Shown: in pieces, positions 8,612-17,077 of the stretch
How positions within the stretch are numbered: the stretch's first letter is position 1
How the letters are laid out: every line of letters begins with the position of its first letter
From: an uncultured Pirellula sp.
GTDB taxonomy: Bacteria > Planctomycetota > Planctomycetia > Pirellulales > Pirellulaceae
Direction: 5' to 3'
Assembly: GCA_903930765.1 (NCBI GenBank)
Contig: CAIYZV010000240.1
Span: 1 to 33,082, forward strand
DNA: 33,082 nucleotides
The notes under the pieces: generated by a model
Database searches by the model: none
The model's input: only the letters and a program-made list of their open reading frames with translations
Told to the model about the DNA's origin: nothing
Program-made: the position numbers and the translations under genes

Positions 8612-10249
8612 TCACTCCGGCTCAGGTGCCTCATTTTTTTGGCGAGCGGACTTTTTGGGAGATGCTTTTTTAGGGGAACTGCTTTCGGGGGATTCAGTCG
8701 GATCCTCCGCGATATCTCCTTCTTCGAAATGGGCATTGGGCTCCCCCTCCCACTCTTCCCCGCCGAGTTCTTCCCCGCCGAGTTCTTCCCCGCCGAGTTC
8801 TTCGTCGTCCCATTCGTCCTCGTAGACACCCTCGTCTTCACTTTCGTAGATGGAGCCTTCATCGGACTCTTCAGCGACAGCGATCCGCCTTTTCGGCTGC
8901 GTGTCCATCTTGATATCGTCCCGATCGTCGTCTCGCTTGCGAGGCTGCAGGTAGAGCTTGATCGGAATTTCACCGAAGGGCAAATGGTCCCGCAAAAACC
9001 CTAGCAAATACCTTCGGTACGGCCCGGTGAAGCCTTGCGCGTTGTTGCAAACCAAAACAATCGTCGGTGGCTCCGAGGATACTTGTGTCGCGTAGTAAAT
9101 CTTCGGTCGCTTCATCTGGTAGAGAGCCGGTTCATGCCTCTCCATCGCCGCCTTGACCAATTTATTGAGCATGCTCGTTGAAATGCGCTCTTTGGCTTGC
9201 TTGAATAGCATCTGAGCGTGATTGAGCAACGCCTTGACATTCTTTCCGGTTTGGCCGGTAACAAAAGCGATCGGGCAATAGGCCATCGTCGGAAAGTGCT
9301 CGCGCAGATACCGAACCCAACGCTCGGTAGGAATTTGACCAGCCAACTGATCCCACTTGTTCACGACAAAAATGCACGGCTTGAACTCGTCAGCGATGTA
9401 GTGCGCCAACTGCTTGTCCACCTTGCTCATGGTTTCTTTGCAATCGAGGAAAAGCAGAACCACATCCGCGCGACGAACGCTGCGTTGGGCTCGGTGAGCT
9501 CCGTACCAATCGATATCGGTCCGGATACTTTTCGATCGACGCAAACCGGGTGTATCGATCGCCATGAACTTGTGCCCATCGAGCTCGAACATAACATCGA
9601 CGCTATCGCGCGTGGTACCGGGTACTTCGCTTACGATCACTCGCTCGGCGCGAGCCAGGGTATTCACGAAAGTGCTCTTGCCGACGTTTCGACGACCGAC
9701 GATGGCAACCTTCATCGTGGGTGGTTCGACATCTCCGGGACTGGTCTCCATGACCGGCAACCGTTCGACGATCAAATCCAACAACTCTTGCTTGTTGCGG
9801 TTTTGCATGACGCTGACGCGCACCAACCACCCCCGGCCGAGCTGATGGAACTCGTCCGCGTTGGAATCCTGGGTGGAGTTGTCCGTCTTGTTGGCTACCA
9901 ACAAGATCGGTTTGTTCACCTTGCGAAGCCGATCCGCGACTTGGGCATCCAAGGGAACCAAGCCGGTGCGGGAATCGACGACAAACAGTAGAACGTCCGC
10001 GTCTTCGATCGCAGCCGAGATCTGCGCTTCGACTTGTTCCGTTAGATTGTCGACATCTTCAATCCCGATCCCACCGGTATCGATCAATTCGAAATGCTGA
10101 CCGTCTTGCTCGATCAGCGTGGTCAAACGGTCTCGGGTAACTCCAGCCACGTCCTCCACGATGGCCAGCCGACGTCCGGCCAACCAATTGAAGATAGAGC
10201 TCTTACCGACATTGGGTCGGCCGACGATCGCAACACGTGGAACAGGCAT
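8612..10249 (-). CDS. der: Ribosome-assembly GTPase Der (EngA), with a long acidic tail
   Basis: Der is a double-GTPase that acts in 50S ribosomal subunit assembly. Both G domains are complete: GRPNVGKS (10-17), DTGG (57-60) and NKTD (120-123), then GRRNVGKS (185-192), DTPG (232-235) and NKWD (297-300). A KH-like C-terminal domain follows to about residue 440 and ends in IPIKLYLQPRKRD. Family members are usually 435-490 aa; this one is 545 because of a tail of about 100 residues that is very acidic, has three GGEEL repeats (residues 486-500) and ends in a Lys/Ser-rich stretch. The ATG at 10247-10249 gives the canonical N-terminus; there is no clear SD. The tail is probably disordered; whether it binds ribosomes or partners is unknown. 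Confidence 0.96.
   Translation of the reverse strand: MPVPRVAIVGRPNVGKSSIFNWLAGRRLAIVEDVAGVTRDRLTTLIEQDGQHFELIDTGGIGIEDVDNLTEQVEAQISAAIEDADVLLFVVDSRTGLVPLDAQVADRLRKVNKPILLVANKTDNSTQDSNADEFHQLGRGWLVRVSVMQNRNKQELLDLIVERLPVMETSPGDVEPPTMKVAIVGRRNVGKSTFVNTLARAERVIVSEVPGTTRDSVDVMFELDGHKFMAIDTPGLRRSKSIRTDIDWYGAHRAQRSVRRADVVLLFLDCKETMSKVDKQLAHYIADEFKPCIFVVNKWDQLAGQIPTERWVRYLREHFPTMAYCPIAFVTGQTGKNVKALLNHAQMLFKQAKERISTSMLNKLVKAAMERHEPALYQMKRPKIYYATQVSSEPPTIVLVCNNAQGFTGPYRRYLLGFLRDHLPFGEIPIKLYLQPRKRDDDRDDIKMDTQPKRRIAVAEESDEGSIYESEDEGVYEDEWDDEELGGEELGGEELGGEEWEGEPNAHFEEGDIAEDPTESPESSSPKKASPKKSARQKNEAPEPE
8755..8799. repeat. 15-bp tandem repeat, three copies, in the Der tail
   Basis: CTTCCCCGCCGAGTT occurs three times without change at 8755-8769, 8770-8784 and 8785-8799. 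On the coding strand it gives the GGEEL repeats of the Der C-terminal tail. Confidence 0.9.
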
Positions 10250-10361
10250 TCAGATATTCTTTGGGTTCGCGGTTCTCTCGGGTACGCGGATGGCAATTTT
10301 GCACCATCTTAGTCGTGAACTCGCAATTCGTCGTTACCGAAAATGCGTATTTGAGACGAGG

Positions 10362-11387
10362 TTACTTGATCGCACCGCTGCGTAGATCCCACGCATCCAG
10401 CCATTCAATCCCCATCGATTCGGCATTGAAATCACGAAGCAATCGCGCGTGCATGTCAGGAAAATGTCCCGCGCCGTAGAAAACGCCAATATTTCGATGG
10501 CCAGTCTTTAGCTCTCGGTCCATCACTTCAAATGCCTTGGCATTGCGCTCGGTCAGGAGGGTGCTCTTCCCCTCTTTGTCTGCCAAGCCGGCCATTTGAT
10601 TGTCCATGGAATCGAATTGTTTGGCCATAGCTCGCCTCATTTTCAAAGCATCTCCGCTGAGCATGGCGGCCATCATGTCCGCTTGAGCCTCGGCATTTTT
10701 CTTCGATCCCTGAGTCGCGAACCCAGCTCCCATGATCCGAGCGAACATGCTGACCAAACCATCGTTTCGCCTAGCCATGTCCTCGCCAAACTCCTCAGGA
10801 CTCATGTCCGCGTGTACAAAATTCTTTGGCGAGTAGTCGATCTCCTCCAATTGGAATGCTAGTTTCAAGGAATCCTTCATGCCGGTTTGGAGCGAACCGA
10901 CCGGGTTGATCCCACGACGCTCTCTACCTTTGCGAGGCTTATCGTCTGGGTTGGCCACCAACTCATAAAGGACAACGTCGTAACCCTTGAATCGCTCATT
11001 CAATTCCTCATAATACGCCTTTTCGCCGATGTGCACGGCGCCGATCAAGTCGATGACTGCCCCTTGATAGTCTCCGGAGGAGATTCGGTAACGAGCCACC
11101 GCAGTTTGAAGCGCCCGGGGCTCCCCTTTGCCATCGAGATCGACTCGGGTGAACGCAGGAGCCTTCTCTCTTTTCACCGAACCACCGGGCTTCACCGAAC
11201 CACCGGGCGCGTTCTTCGTATCGGATTGGTTTTCGTCCGCAGTTGGCTTTGCCGAAGATCGAGGGGCCGCGGGTGCGGCTACCGTTTGTGCCGCGAGATC
11301 CCTCTCGACGAGCGGGATCGCCACAAAACAAATACCGACCGCTACGAGCATCTTTATTCCAACTCGCAATCGAATGCACACCATCAT
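10362..11387 (-). CDS. TraB/TIKI-superfamily (PrgY/GumN-like) exported protein
   Basis: The protein has 341 aa. The N-terminus has basic residues and a hydrophobic segment (about 11-27), either a signal peptide or a membrane anchor, then an A/P/S/K-rich linker with a PGGSVK duplication. The conserved part matches the TraB/TIKI superfamily: IGAVHIGEKAYYEEL with His119, LYEL with Glu142, and near the C-terminus GAGHFPDM with His308. In TIKI these His/Glu residues belong to a metal-dependent protease site; the bacterial members are mostly uncharacterised. Two ATG codons stand in tandem; GGGG lies six bases before the second, which may be the real start (11384). It is divergent from the TetR gene at 11660. 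Confidence 0.85.
   Translation of the reverse strand: MMVCIRLRVGIKMLVAVGICFVAIPLVERDLAAQTVAAPAAPRSSAKPTADENQSDTKNAPGGSVKPGGSVKREKAPAFTRVDLDGKGEPRALQTAVARYRISSGDYQGAVIDLIGAVHIGEKAYYEELNERFKGYDVVLYELVANPDDKPRKGRERRGINPVGSLQTGMKDSLKLAFQLEEIDYSPKNFVHADMSPEEFGEDMARRNDGLVSMFARIMGAGFATQGSKKNAEAQADMMAAMLSGDALKMRRAMAKQFDSMDNQMAGLADKEGKSTLLTERNAKAFEVMDRELKTGHRNIGVFYGAGHFPDMHARLLRDFNAESMGIEWLDAWDLRSGAIK
11173..11208. repeat. 18-bp in-frame tandem duplication
   Basis: TTCACCGAACCACCGGGC is present at 11173-11190 and 11191-11208. It duplicates PGGSVK in the linker of the TraB-like protein. Confidence 0.9.
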
Positions 11388-11624
11388 TTTCCCCAGCCCA
11401 TCTGTATCAACCTAACCCATTTGAAACCCATGGCTTGCCATGACCCATCGTTCATGGCCCCGCTCCCTATATCCCCGCTGCCTACAGCATCATTTATATC
11501 CATGGTGCCAGCCTCAATCCACCTCCACCCATGGCACGAGCGATTCCAACCCAGAATTATTCCAGCGATTCTGGCAATCTAACTCCCGGACCAAACCTAT
11601 AAAACCTTTTTCAAAAGTTCGCAC

Positions 11625-11652
11625 TTGAAAATTTTGACAACGCGTCAATAAT
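11625..11652 (+). promoter_or_regulatory. Promoter of the efflux cassette with an internal TetR-type operator
   Basis: TTGAAA (-35, 11625-11630) and AATAAT (-10, 11647-11652) are 16 bp apart, each a 5/6 match to consensus. The predicted start site is within a few bases of the ATG at 11660, so the tetR message may be leaderless; no SD is present. An inverted repeat TTGAC-aacgc-GTCAA (11634-11648) fills the spacer, and another TTGAC half-site lies at 11652-11656. A repressor bound there would block the promoter, which fits autorepression by the TetR protein. Confidence 0.6.
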
Positions 11653-11659
11653 TGACATC

Positions 11660-12400
11660 ATGGTCGAACTTACGAGAAAACAGAGGGAAATGGAGCGGCG
11701 AACGCTGGAGATCCTGCGGGTTGCCAAACCTATTTTGGTCCGAGAGGGGTTTCATGCGTTGAGCATGGACCGGGTCGCCGCGGCCATGGAATACGCGAAA
11801 GGGACGATTTACAACCATTTCCCGCACAAAGAGGAAATCGTGCTGGCCTTGGCCATCGAATCGATGGCCTTGCGGCGAAAACTGTTCCTTGCGGCGGCCG
11901 CATTGGCTGCCCCCAATCGAGTTCGCTTGATGGCGATCGGTTGTGCGTGCGAATACTACACGCAGCACTGCAGTGACGACTTTGCGATCGAGCAATGGAT
12001 TCGGAACGTCAACGTATGGGACAAATCCTCAGCAGCCCGCCAGGACTTGATCCGCCGATGCGAAGGGGAGTGCATGTCGATCGTTTCGTCGGTGGTGCAC
12101 TCCGGCGTTGTCGCGAGCGAATTGGTTCTCAACCACGCGCTCACTGCCGAGGAGTTCGTGTTCGGTTTTTGGGCGATTACTTTTGGCTCTCAAATTCTGA
12201 CTGCCAGCAGCCCGTCGTTGGCCGCGGTTGGCATCCTCGACCCGCGCCGCGCGATCCGCATCCATTGCTGCACTCTTCTCAATGGGTATCGATGGCAACC
12301 CATCATGCAAACCGACGAGTACTTGAACCGTGTCGACGAACTCTCAACCTCGATCCAATCCGAGTTCGATCGGGTCCGTGCGGAGCACTACACAGCATGA
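11660..12400 (+). CDS. TetR/AcrR-family transcriptional repressor
   Basis: The protein has 246 aa. The N-terminal DNA-binding domain is clear: ILRVAKPILVREGFHALSMD, then RVAAAMEYAKGTIYNHFPHK with the helix-turn-helix at about residues 34-56 and the G-T-I-Y-N-H-F recognition helix typical of the family. The C-terminal ligand-binding part is Cys-rich and not assignable to a known ligand. It is the first gene of a cassette with a membrane fusion protein and an RND pump, so it most likely represses that pump and responds to a pump substrate. The stop codon at 12398-12400 lies within the first copy of a 14-bp duplication that also carries the start of the next gene. Confidence 0.93.
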   Translation: MVELTRKQREMERRTLEILRVAKPILVREGFHALSMDRVAAAMEYAKGTIYNHFPHKEEIVLALAIESMALRRKLFLAAAALAAPNRVRLMAIGCACEYYTQHCSDDFAIEQWIRNVNVWDKSSAARQDLIRRCEGECMSIVSSVVHSGVVASELVLNHALTAEEFVFGFWAITFGSQILTASSPSLAAVGILDPRRAIRIHCCTLLNGYRWQPIMQTDEYLNRVDELSTSIQSEFDRVRAEHYTA

Positions 12401-12424
12401 ACACAGCCTCATGAACACAGCCTC
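12397..12424. repeat. 14-bp tandem duplication at the tetR/fusion-protein junction
   Basis: ATGAACACAGCCTC occurs at 12397-12410 and 12411-12424. The first copy contains the tetR stop (TGA 12398-12400) and an ATG that is out of frame with the next gene; the second copy carries the in-frame ATG at 12411. Before duplication the genes would have overlapped as ATGA. Confidence 0.85.
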
Positions 12425-13682
12425 GAACATCATGAATCCCATGGCCTTATCGGCTTCGCGCTCAAAGACCCGCACGTGGGTCCTTCGAGGTATCATCGCT
12501 GGTGTGCTGCTCCTGGGTATTGTTGGGATAGCGATCCAAAACCGAGGCGATTACAGGATCGACAGCCACGGCACACAATCAGGGAATGCATCCGATACAT
12601 CCTCCTCAAACACATCCTCCTCAAACACCGATCCTCACGAATCGCTTGCACCCTTGGTGCCAAGCTACAAACCTCTCGAGGCAAACGGCACGGAAGTCCT
12701 CGTCCGGGCGTACTGCATTGAGGACGCTCACTCCCAGCAGGCATCTCGCAACACATTCACAGGTACGCTTCAGTCCCGTTATCAAAGCCCGCTTGGATTT
12801 CGAGTCAGTGGAAAAATTATCGAACGCTTGGTGGAAACAGGGGAACGGGTCGAGCGAGGCCAAGTATTAATGCGGCTGGACCCCGTCGACTGGGAGTTGT
12901 ATTTGAAAGTCGCTGAATCGGACCTCGCAGCTTCCCGTTCGCAGTTAAACCAAATCGAGAAGGAAGAAGCGCGTTTTAGGGATTTGAGGGCAACGGGATC
13001 CGCGAGCCAATCCGACCACGACTTGGCCATCGCAGCCCTCGACACGGCCCGCGAGAAAACGGAGTCCGCGACCAAACGACTTCAAATCGCCGATAATCAA
13101 AGGAACTATTGCGATCTGGTCGCCGACCATGACGGTCTCATCACCAAGGTGGTTGCGGAGATCGGCCAAGTCGTCACGGCGGGGCAACCGGTATTGCAGT
13201 GGGCGCATGGCGATGAGCTCGAGGCCGTCGTCAGCATTCCTGAATCGCTGCAACAGGAGATCAAGAACCACGATGTTGAGATCAGTTTTTGGTCCCGCCC
13301 CAACGAACGCATTCAAGGGAAACTGCGTGAACTATCCCCGATCGCAGATCCACTTTCGCGAACGTACGACGCTCGGTTTCAGCTTCGTGAACCACCCGCG
13401 GATCTTGCCATCGGACTCACAGCTACCGTGCATTTGCTCCAATCCCGCAACGAGGGAACACGCATCCCGATGGGGGCGATTGCCAATGGAAACTCCCAAC
13501 CCATCGTTTGGAGAATCCTCGACGACAACACCGTCGAATCGGTCCCGGTGGAAGTGTTGCGATATGAGTCTGAAGGTGCGGTAGTCCGAGGAGAACTGCG
13601 AGCCGGCGACCGAATCATCAGCGCAGGCGTTCAAAAGATCGACGCCAACTGCCGGGTTCGCATCTGGAACACCGGTACCTGA
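12411..13682 (+). CDS. RND efflux periplasmic adaptor (membrane fusion protein)
   Basis: With ATG at 12411 the protein has 423 aa. A single membrane helix (about 24-42) anchors it. A low-complexity S/N/T segment (61-73) is followed by the HlyD/AcrA-type body: the first lipoyl half (LGFRVSGKIIERLVETGERV, about 128-160), an alpha-helical hairpin (165-230, with DLAASRSQLNQIEKEEARF), the second lipoyl half (DGLITKVVAEIGQVVTAGQP, 241-260), then beta-barrel and membrane-proximal parts ending in RAGDRIISAGVQKI. There is no lipobox Cys, so anchoring is by the helix. It links the pump at 13802 to an outer-membrane channel, which is not encoded here. The start is chosen by the tetR overlap. Confidence 0.93.
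   Translation: MNTASNIMNPMALSASRSKTRTWVLRGIIAGVLLLGIVGIAIQNRGDYRIDSHGTQSGNASDTSSSNTSSSNTDPHESLAPLVPSYKPLEANGTEVLVRAYCIEDAHSQQASRNTFTGTLQSRYQSPLGFRVSGKIIERLVETGERVERGQVLMRLDPVDWELYLKVAESDLAASRSQLNQIEKEEARFRDLRATGSASQSDHDLAIAALDTAREKTESATKRLQIADNQRNYCDLVADHDGLITKVVAEIGQVVTAGQPVLQWAHGDELEAVVSIPESLQQEIKNHDVEISFWSRPNERIQGKLRELSPIADPLSRTYDARFQLREPPADLAIGLTATVHLLQSRNEGTRIPMGAIANGNSQPIVWRILDDNTVESVPVEVLRYESEGAVVRGELRAGDRIISAGVQKIDANCRVRIWNTGT
12597..12626. repeat. 15-bp in-frame tandem duplication
   Basis: ACATCCTCCTCAAAC at 12597-12611 is repeated exactly at 12612-12626. It gives TSSSN twice in the linker after the membrane helix of the fusion protein. Confidence 0.9.
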
Positions 13683-13762
13683 CACCGCATGAAAAAGTCA
13701 CCGCATGAAAAAGTCACCGCATAGAAAAGTCACCGCATAGAAAAGTCCCCGCATAGAAAAGT
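13683..13762. repeat. 16-bp tandem repeat, five copies, between the adaptor and the pump genes
   Basis: Copies start at 13683, 13699, 13715, 13731 and 13747, each CACCGCATGAAAAAGT or the variant CACCGCATAGAAAAGT (the last begins CCCC), followed by a partial copy CACCG. The array fills most of the 119-bp gap directly after the adaptor stop codon. It has no spacers and is not a CRISPR. Its effect on pump translation is unknown. Confidence 0.95.
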
Positions 13763-13801
13763 CACCGTAAACCAACCGCACCAAGACGGCTCATCGACTC
13801 C

Positions 13802-16800
13802 TTGAACGACCACCTGCCTAGTCCGTTGAATACTCCAACACCAGAGTCCCCGCATACGCATGAATCTTCGCATGGATGGAACTGGTCTCGATGGGCCGTT
13901 CTGCATCCATCGTTTGTCCTCTTCCTCATGCTCGCCAGCACGATCGCAGGTATTTCATCGTATTTGAAGATGGGACGTGCGGAGGACCCGTCCTTCACGA
14001 TCAAGACCGCGGTGGTAGGGGCCGTGTGGCCTGGTGCAACCCCCGAGGAAATGCAGCGGTACGTCGCCGAACCCGTCGAGGAAAAACTGCGTGAGACTCC
14101 GAAGATCGATTTCCTACTAACCTACTGCATCAGCGACCGCATGATGACCATCGTGCAACTGCAGGACACCGCCCGGGGCGATGAAGTCGCCGACCTGTGG
14201 TACCAGGTCCGAAAGAAACTGGACGATATCCGAGGTGAGCTTCCATCGGGACTCATCGGGCCAACGGTGAATGACGAGTACGGCGAAGTCTACTCAGCGA
14301 TTTATGCATTCACCGGAGAGGATTACACCTATGCCGAACTGAAACGGTTGTGCGAAGAGGCCCGCAAGAAATTGCTTCGCCTCAAGGATGTCGAAAAGGT
14401 CGCCCTCATCGGTGATCAAGACGAACAGATCTTCATCGAGTTCTCCCATCGCAAGCTATCCACACTCGGAGTCACCCCCCAGCAGATCTTCGCAAGCGTT
14501 CAGCGTCAGAGCACCATGCTGCGATCAGGGAGCATCGATACCCAACGCGATCGAATCCATGTCCGCGTCGCGAAGAATTTTGGAGGGGTGGAGGAGATCG
14601 AAGCGGTACCGGTCGAAGCTGCGGGCCGCGTTTTTCGCTTAGGGGATGTCGCCAATGTCACGCGCGGTTACGAGTCGCCGCCCTCCCAATTGATGCGATT
14701 CAATGGCAAACCGGCGGTCGCGCTGGGCGTTGTCATGTCCAAAGGGGGCAATGTTTTGGAATTGGGCAAAGGCCTCGACGCGGAGATCGCAACAGTTGAA
14801 CGCAACGTCCCCGCAGGAGTTCACATCGACACGGTCGCATTCCAGCCGCACGTGGTCGACGAGTCGGTTGGAGAGTTCCTAACGTCGTTCATCGAGGCCT
14901 TGGTCATCGTACTGATGGTCTCCTTCTTGAGCCTCGGGCTCCGTACGGGGATCGTCGTGGCGTTAAGCGTACCTCTCGTCCTCGCCATTTCCCTCGTACT
15001 GATGCAATCCATCGGTATGAACCTGGATCGTATTTCGCTGGGAGCTTTGATCCTCGCGTTGGGCCTGCTCGTCGATGATGCGATCATCGCCGTTGAAATG
15101 ATGGCGGTGAAAATGGAGGAAGGCTGGAATCGGCTCGATGCCGCCACCTTCGCTTGGTCGAGCACGGCGTTTCCGATGCTTTCCGGCACCCTGATTACCG
15201 TAGCCGGTTTTTTGCCCGTCGGTTTTGCGAAATCCGCCGCTGGCGAGTATGCCGGCGGTATCTTCTGGGTGGTCGGCATCAGTTTGATCGTATCATGGCT
15301 CGTCGCTGTGGTGTTCACGCCCCTCCTCGGAGTCAAATTGCTCCCGACAACATCGGCGGCCCATGCGGCGAACCACCATCCCTTTCAGTCCCCGTTTCAC
15401 CGAACCCTGCGCGGACTGATCCGGGCCTGTGTCGCGAGGCCGTGGATTGTCATCTCGATCACGGTGGCCATGTTTGCCGCCGCCATGCTCGGCTTCACAC
15501 GCCTGCAACAACAGTTTTTCCCACTCTCTTCGCGAACCGAACTGTTGGTGGATGTGCGGATGGAAGAAGGGGCATCCATCGGTGCAACCGAAGCGATGGT
15601 GCAGCGCGTGGAATACGCCTTGCAACCGATGATGCCGCAACTCGCCCCAACCCCTTCGAACAAACATCCAGTTTCCGATCCCAAAAACCCAACCGACGTT
15701 GTCAGTTTGGCATCGTACATCGGTTCGGGGTCCGCGAGGTTCTTTCTGGCGCTCAATCCCGACCTTCCCAACCCGAGCTTCGGGAAAATCATCATTCAAA
15801 CATCGAGCGTCGATGCCCGCGAACGCGTTCGTGCCTTCTTGAAACAAACCTTCGAGACCAATCCGGAGTTTGCCGATGCCTCGCTTCGAATCCTGCGGCT
15901 CGAATTTGGTCCGCCGGTAGGATTTCCAGTTCAATTTCGAGTCGTGGGCCCAGACCCAACTACGGTCCGCGGGATCGCCAGCCAAGTCCGCGAGGTGATG
16001 CGCCAAGACCCTGCTGCCGTTCAAGTCAACTTCGAGTGGGACGAACCGGCGAAAACCATTCGAATCGATATCGACCAAGACCGCGCGCGATTGCTGGGAC
16101 TGTCTCCACTGGAAATCGATCAAGGCCTACAAACGATGCTCAGCGGGTCCACAATCGCCCACTATCGCGAAGGGACTGAAAACATCCCAGTCGTAGCTAG
16201 AGCCATTGCCGAGGAACGCTTAAACCTAGACCAATTCGCAGATTTGACCTTCTTCACTCTCAACGGGCGGAGTATTCCACTGCAACAGATAGGCAAGGTG
16301 GCTTATGCATTTGAGGAGCCGATTGTTTGGAGACGGAATCAAGAACGCACACTATCGGTCCGGTGCGACATTTCCGATGGCAATCAAGCTCCCGATGTTT
16401 CCTCCCGAATCAACAAACGCTTGAGCGACATCCGATCGGCTCTTCCTGCAGGCTACCGCATCGATCTCGGCGGTGCTATCGAGGAAAGCGGGAAAGCGAA
16501 CAGGGCATTGTTTGCTATGTTTCCAATGATGATATTGATCATGCTCTGCTTGCTCATGCTCCAGGTTCAGAGCTTCCGCAAAACGTTGCTCATCTTCGGC
16601 ATCGCTCCGCTCGGATTGATCGGTGCGGTTGCGTCCCTCCACCTGTTCCATGCTCCGTTCGGCTTCGTCGCGCTTCTAGGCGTGATTGCGCTCGCCGGTA
16701 TGGACATGCGTAACTCGGTGATTTTGATCGATCAGATCCAACAAGACATGGCGGGCGGATTGAGTGAATGGGATGCCGTCATCGAATCCTCTGTCCGAAG

Positions 16801-17035
16801 AGCACGCCCTGTCATCCTCACCGCAGCCACCGCCATTCTGGCCATGATCCCACTGACACGGAGCGTCTTTTGGGGACCCATGGCGATGGCGATCATGGGC
16901 GGTTTGTCGATCGCAACGTTTTTGACCTTGATCAACCTACCAGCCCTCTACGTGTTGCTGTTTCGCGTGCGGCCACCCACCAGCCAACACCAAAACACGC
17001 CCGATCGTCCGATCTCAAATAGCTCCAACACCTAG
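13802..17035 (+). CDS. RND-family multidrug efflux pump, inner-membrane permease
   Basis: The protein has 1077 aa, a normal RND length, with the usual two repeats of membrane helices and large periplasmic loops. The first helix (WAVLHPSFVLFLMLASTIAG) is followed by the pore-loop start VWPGATPEEMQRYVAEPVEEKL. The proton relay pair is present in helix 4 (Asp425-Asp426 in GLLVDDAIIAVEMM). In helix 10 the lysine of AcrB (S-A-K-N) is replaced by Arg970 (D-M-R-N). Helix 1 lies before the first in-frame ATG, so the TTG at 13802 is the best start, though it lacks an SD. Together with the TetR and adaptor genes it forms a drug or solvent export cassette; no outer-membrane protein is encoded nearby. 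Confidence 0.95.
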   Translation: MNDHLPSPLNTPTPESPHTHESSHGWNWSRWAVLHPSFVLFLMLASTIAGISSYLKMGRAEDPSFTIKTAVVGAVWPGATPEEMQRYVAEPVEEKLRETPKIDFLLTYCISDRMMTIVQLQDTARGDEVADLWYQVRKKLDDIRGELPSGLIGPTVNDEYGEVYSAIYAFTGEDYTYAELKRLCEEARKKLLRLKDVEKVALIGDQDEQIFIEFSHRKLSTLGVTPQQIFASVQRQSTMLRSGSIDTQRDRIHVRVAKNFGGVEEIEAVPVEAAGRVFRLGDVANVTRGYESPPSQLMRFNGKPAVALGVVMSKGGNVLELGKGLDAEIATVERNVPAGVHIDTVAFQPHVVDESVGEFLTSFIEALVIVLMVSFLSLGLRTGIVVALSVPLVLAISLVLMQSIGMNLDRISLGALILALGLLVDDAIIAVEMMAVKMEEGWNRLDAATFAWSSTAFPMLSGTLITVAGFLPVGFAKSAAGEYAGGIFWVVGISLIVSWLVAVVFTPLLGVKLLPTTSAAHAANHHPFQSPFHRTLRGLIRACVARPWIVISITVAMFAAAMLGFTRLQQQFFPLSSRTELLVDVRMEEGASIGATEAMVQRVEYALQPMMPQLAPTPSNKHPVSDPKNPTDVVSLASYIGSGSARFFLALNPDLPNPSFGKIIIQTSSVDARERVRAFLKQTFETNPEFADASLRILRLEFGPPVGFPVQFRVVGPDPTTVRGIASQVREVMRQDPAAVQVNFEWDEPAKTIRIDIDQDRARLLGLSPLEIDQGLQTMLSGSTIAHYREGTENIPVVARAIAEERLNLDQFADLTFFTLNGRSIPLQQIGKVAYAFEEPIVWRRNQERTLSVRCDISDGNQAPDVSSRINKRLSDIRSALPAGYRIDLGGAIEESGKANRALFAMFPMMILIMLCLLMLQVQSFRKTLLIFGIAPLGLIGAVASLHLFHAPFGFVALLGVIALAGMDMRNSVILIDQIQQDMAGGLSEWDAVIESSVRRARPVILTAATAILAMIPLTRSVFWGPMAMAIMGGLSIATFLTLINLPALYVLLFRVRPPTSQHQNTPDRPISNSSNT

Positions 17036-17077
17036 AGTACTCCCACAGAAATCGTCTTTCCCTCAAGGGATCTCGCT

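Noticed and set aside
13683-13762. Possible CRISPR array
   Set aside because: The 16-bp units are directly adjacent without spacers and there are no cas genes in the window.
15154-16179. Long alternative frames inside the RND pump gene (341 and 276 codons)
   Set aside because: They are shadows of the GC-rich pump gene; only the 1077-aa frame has the family signatures.
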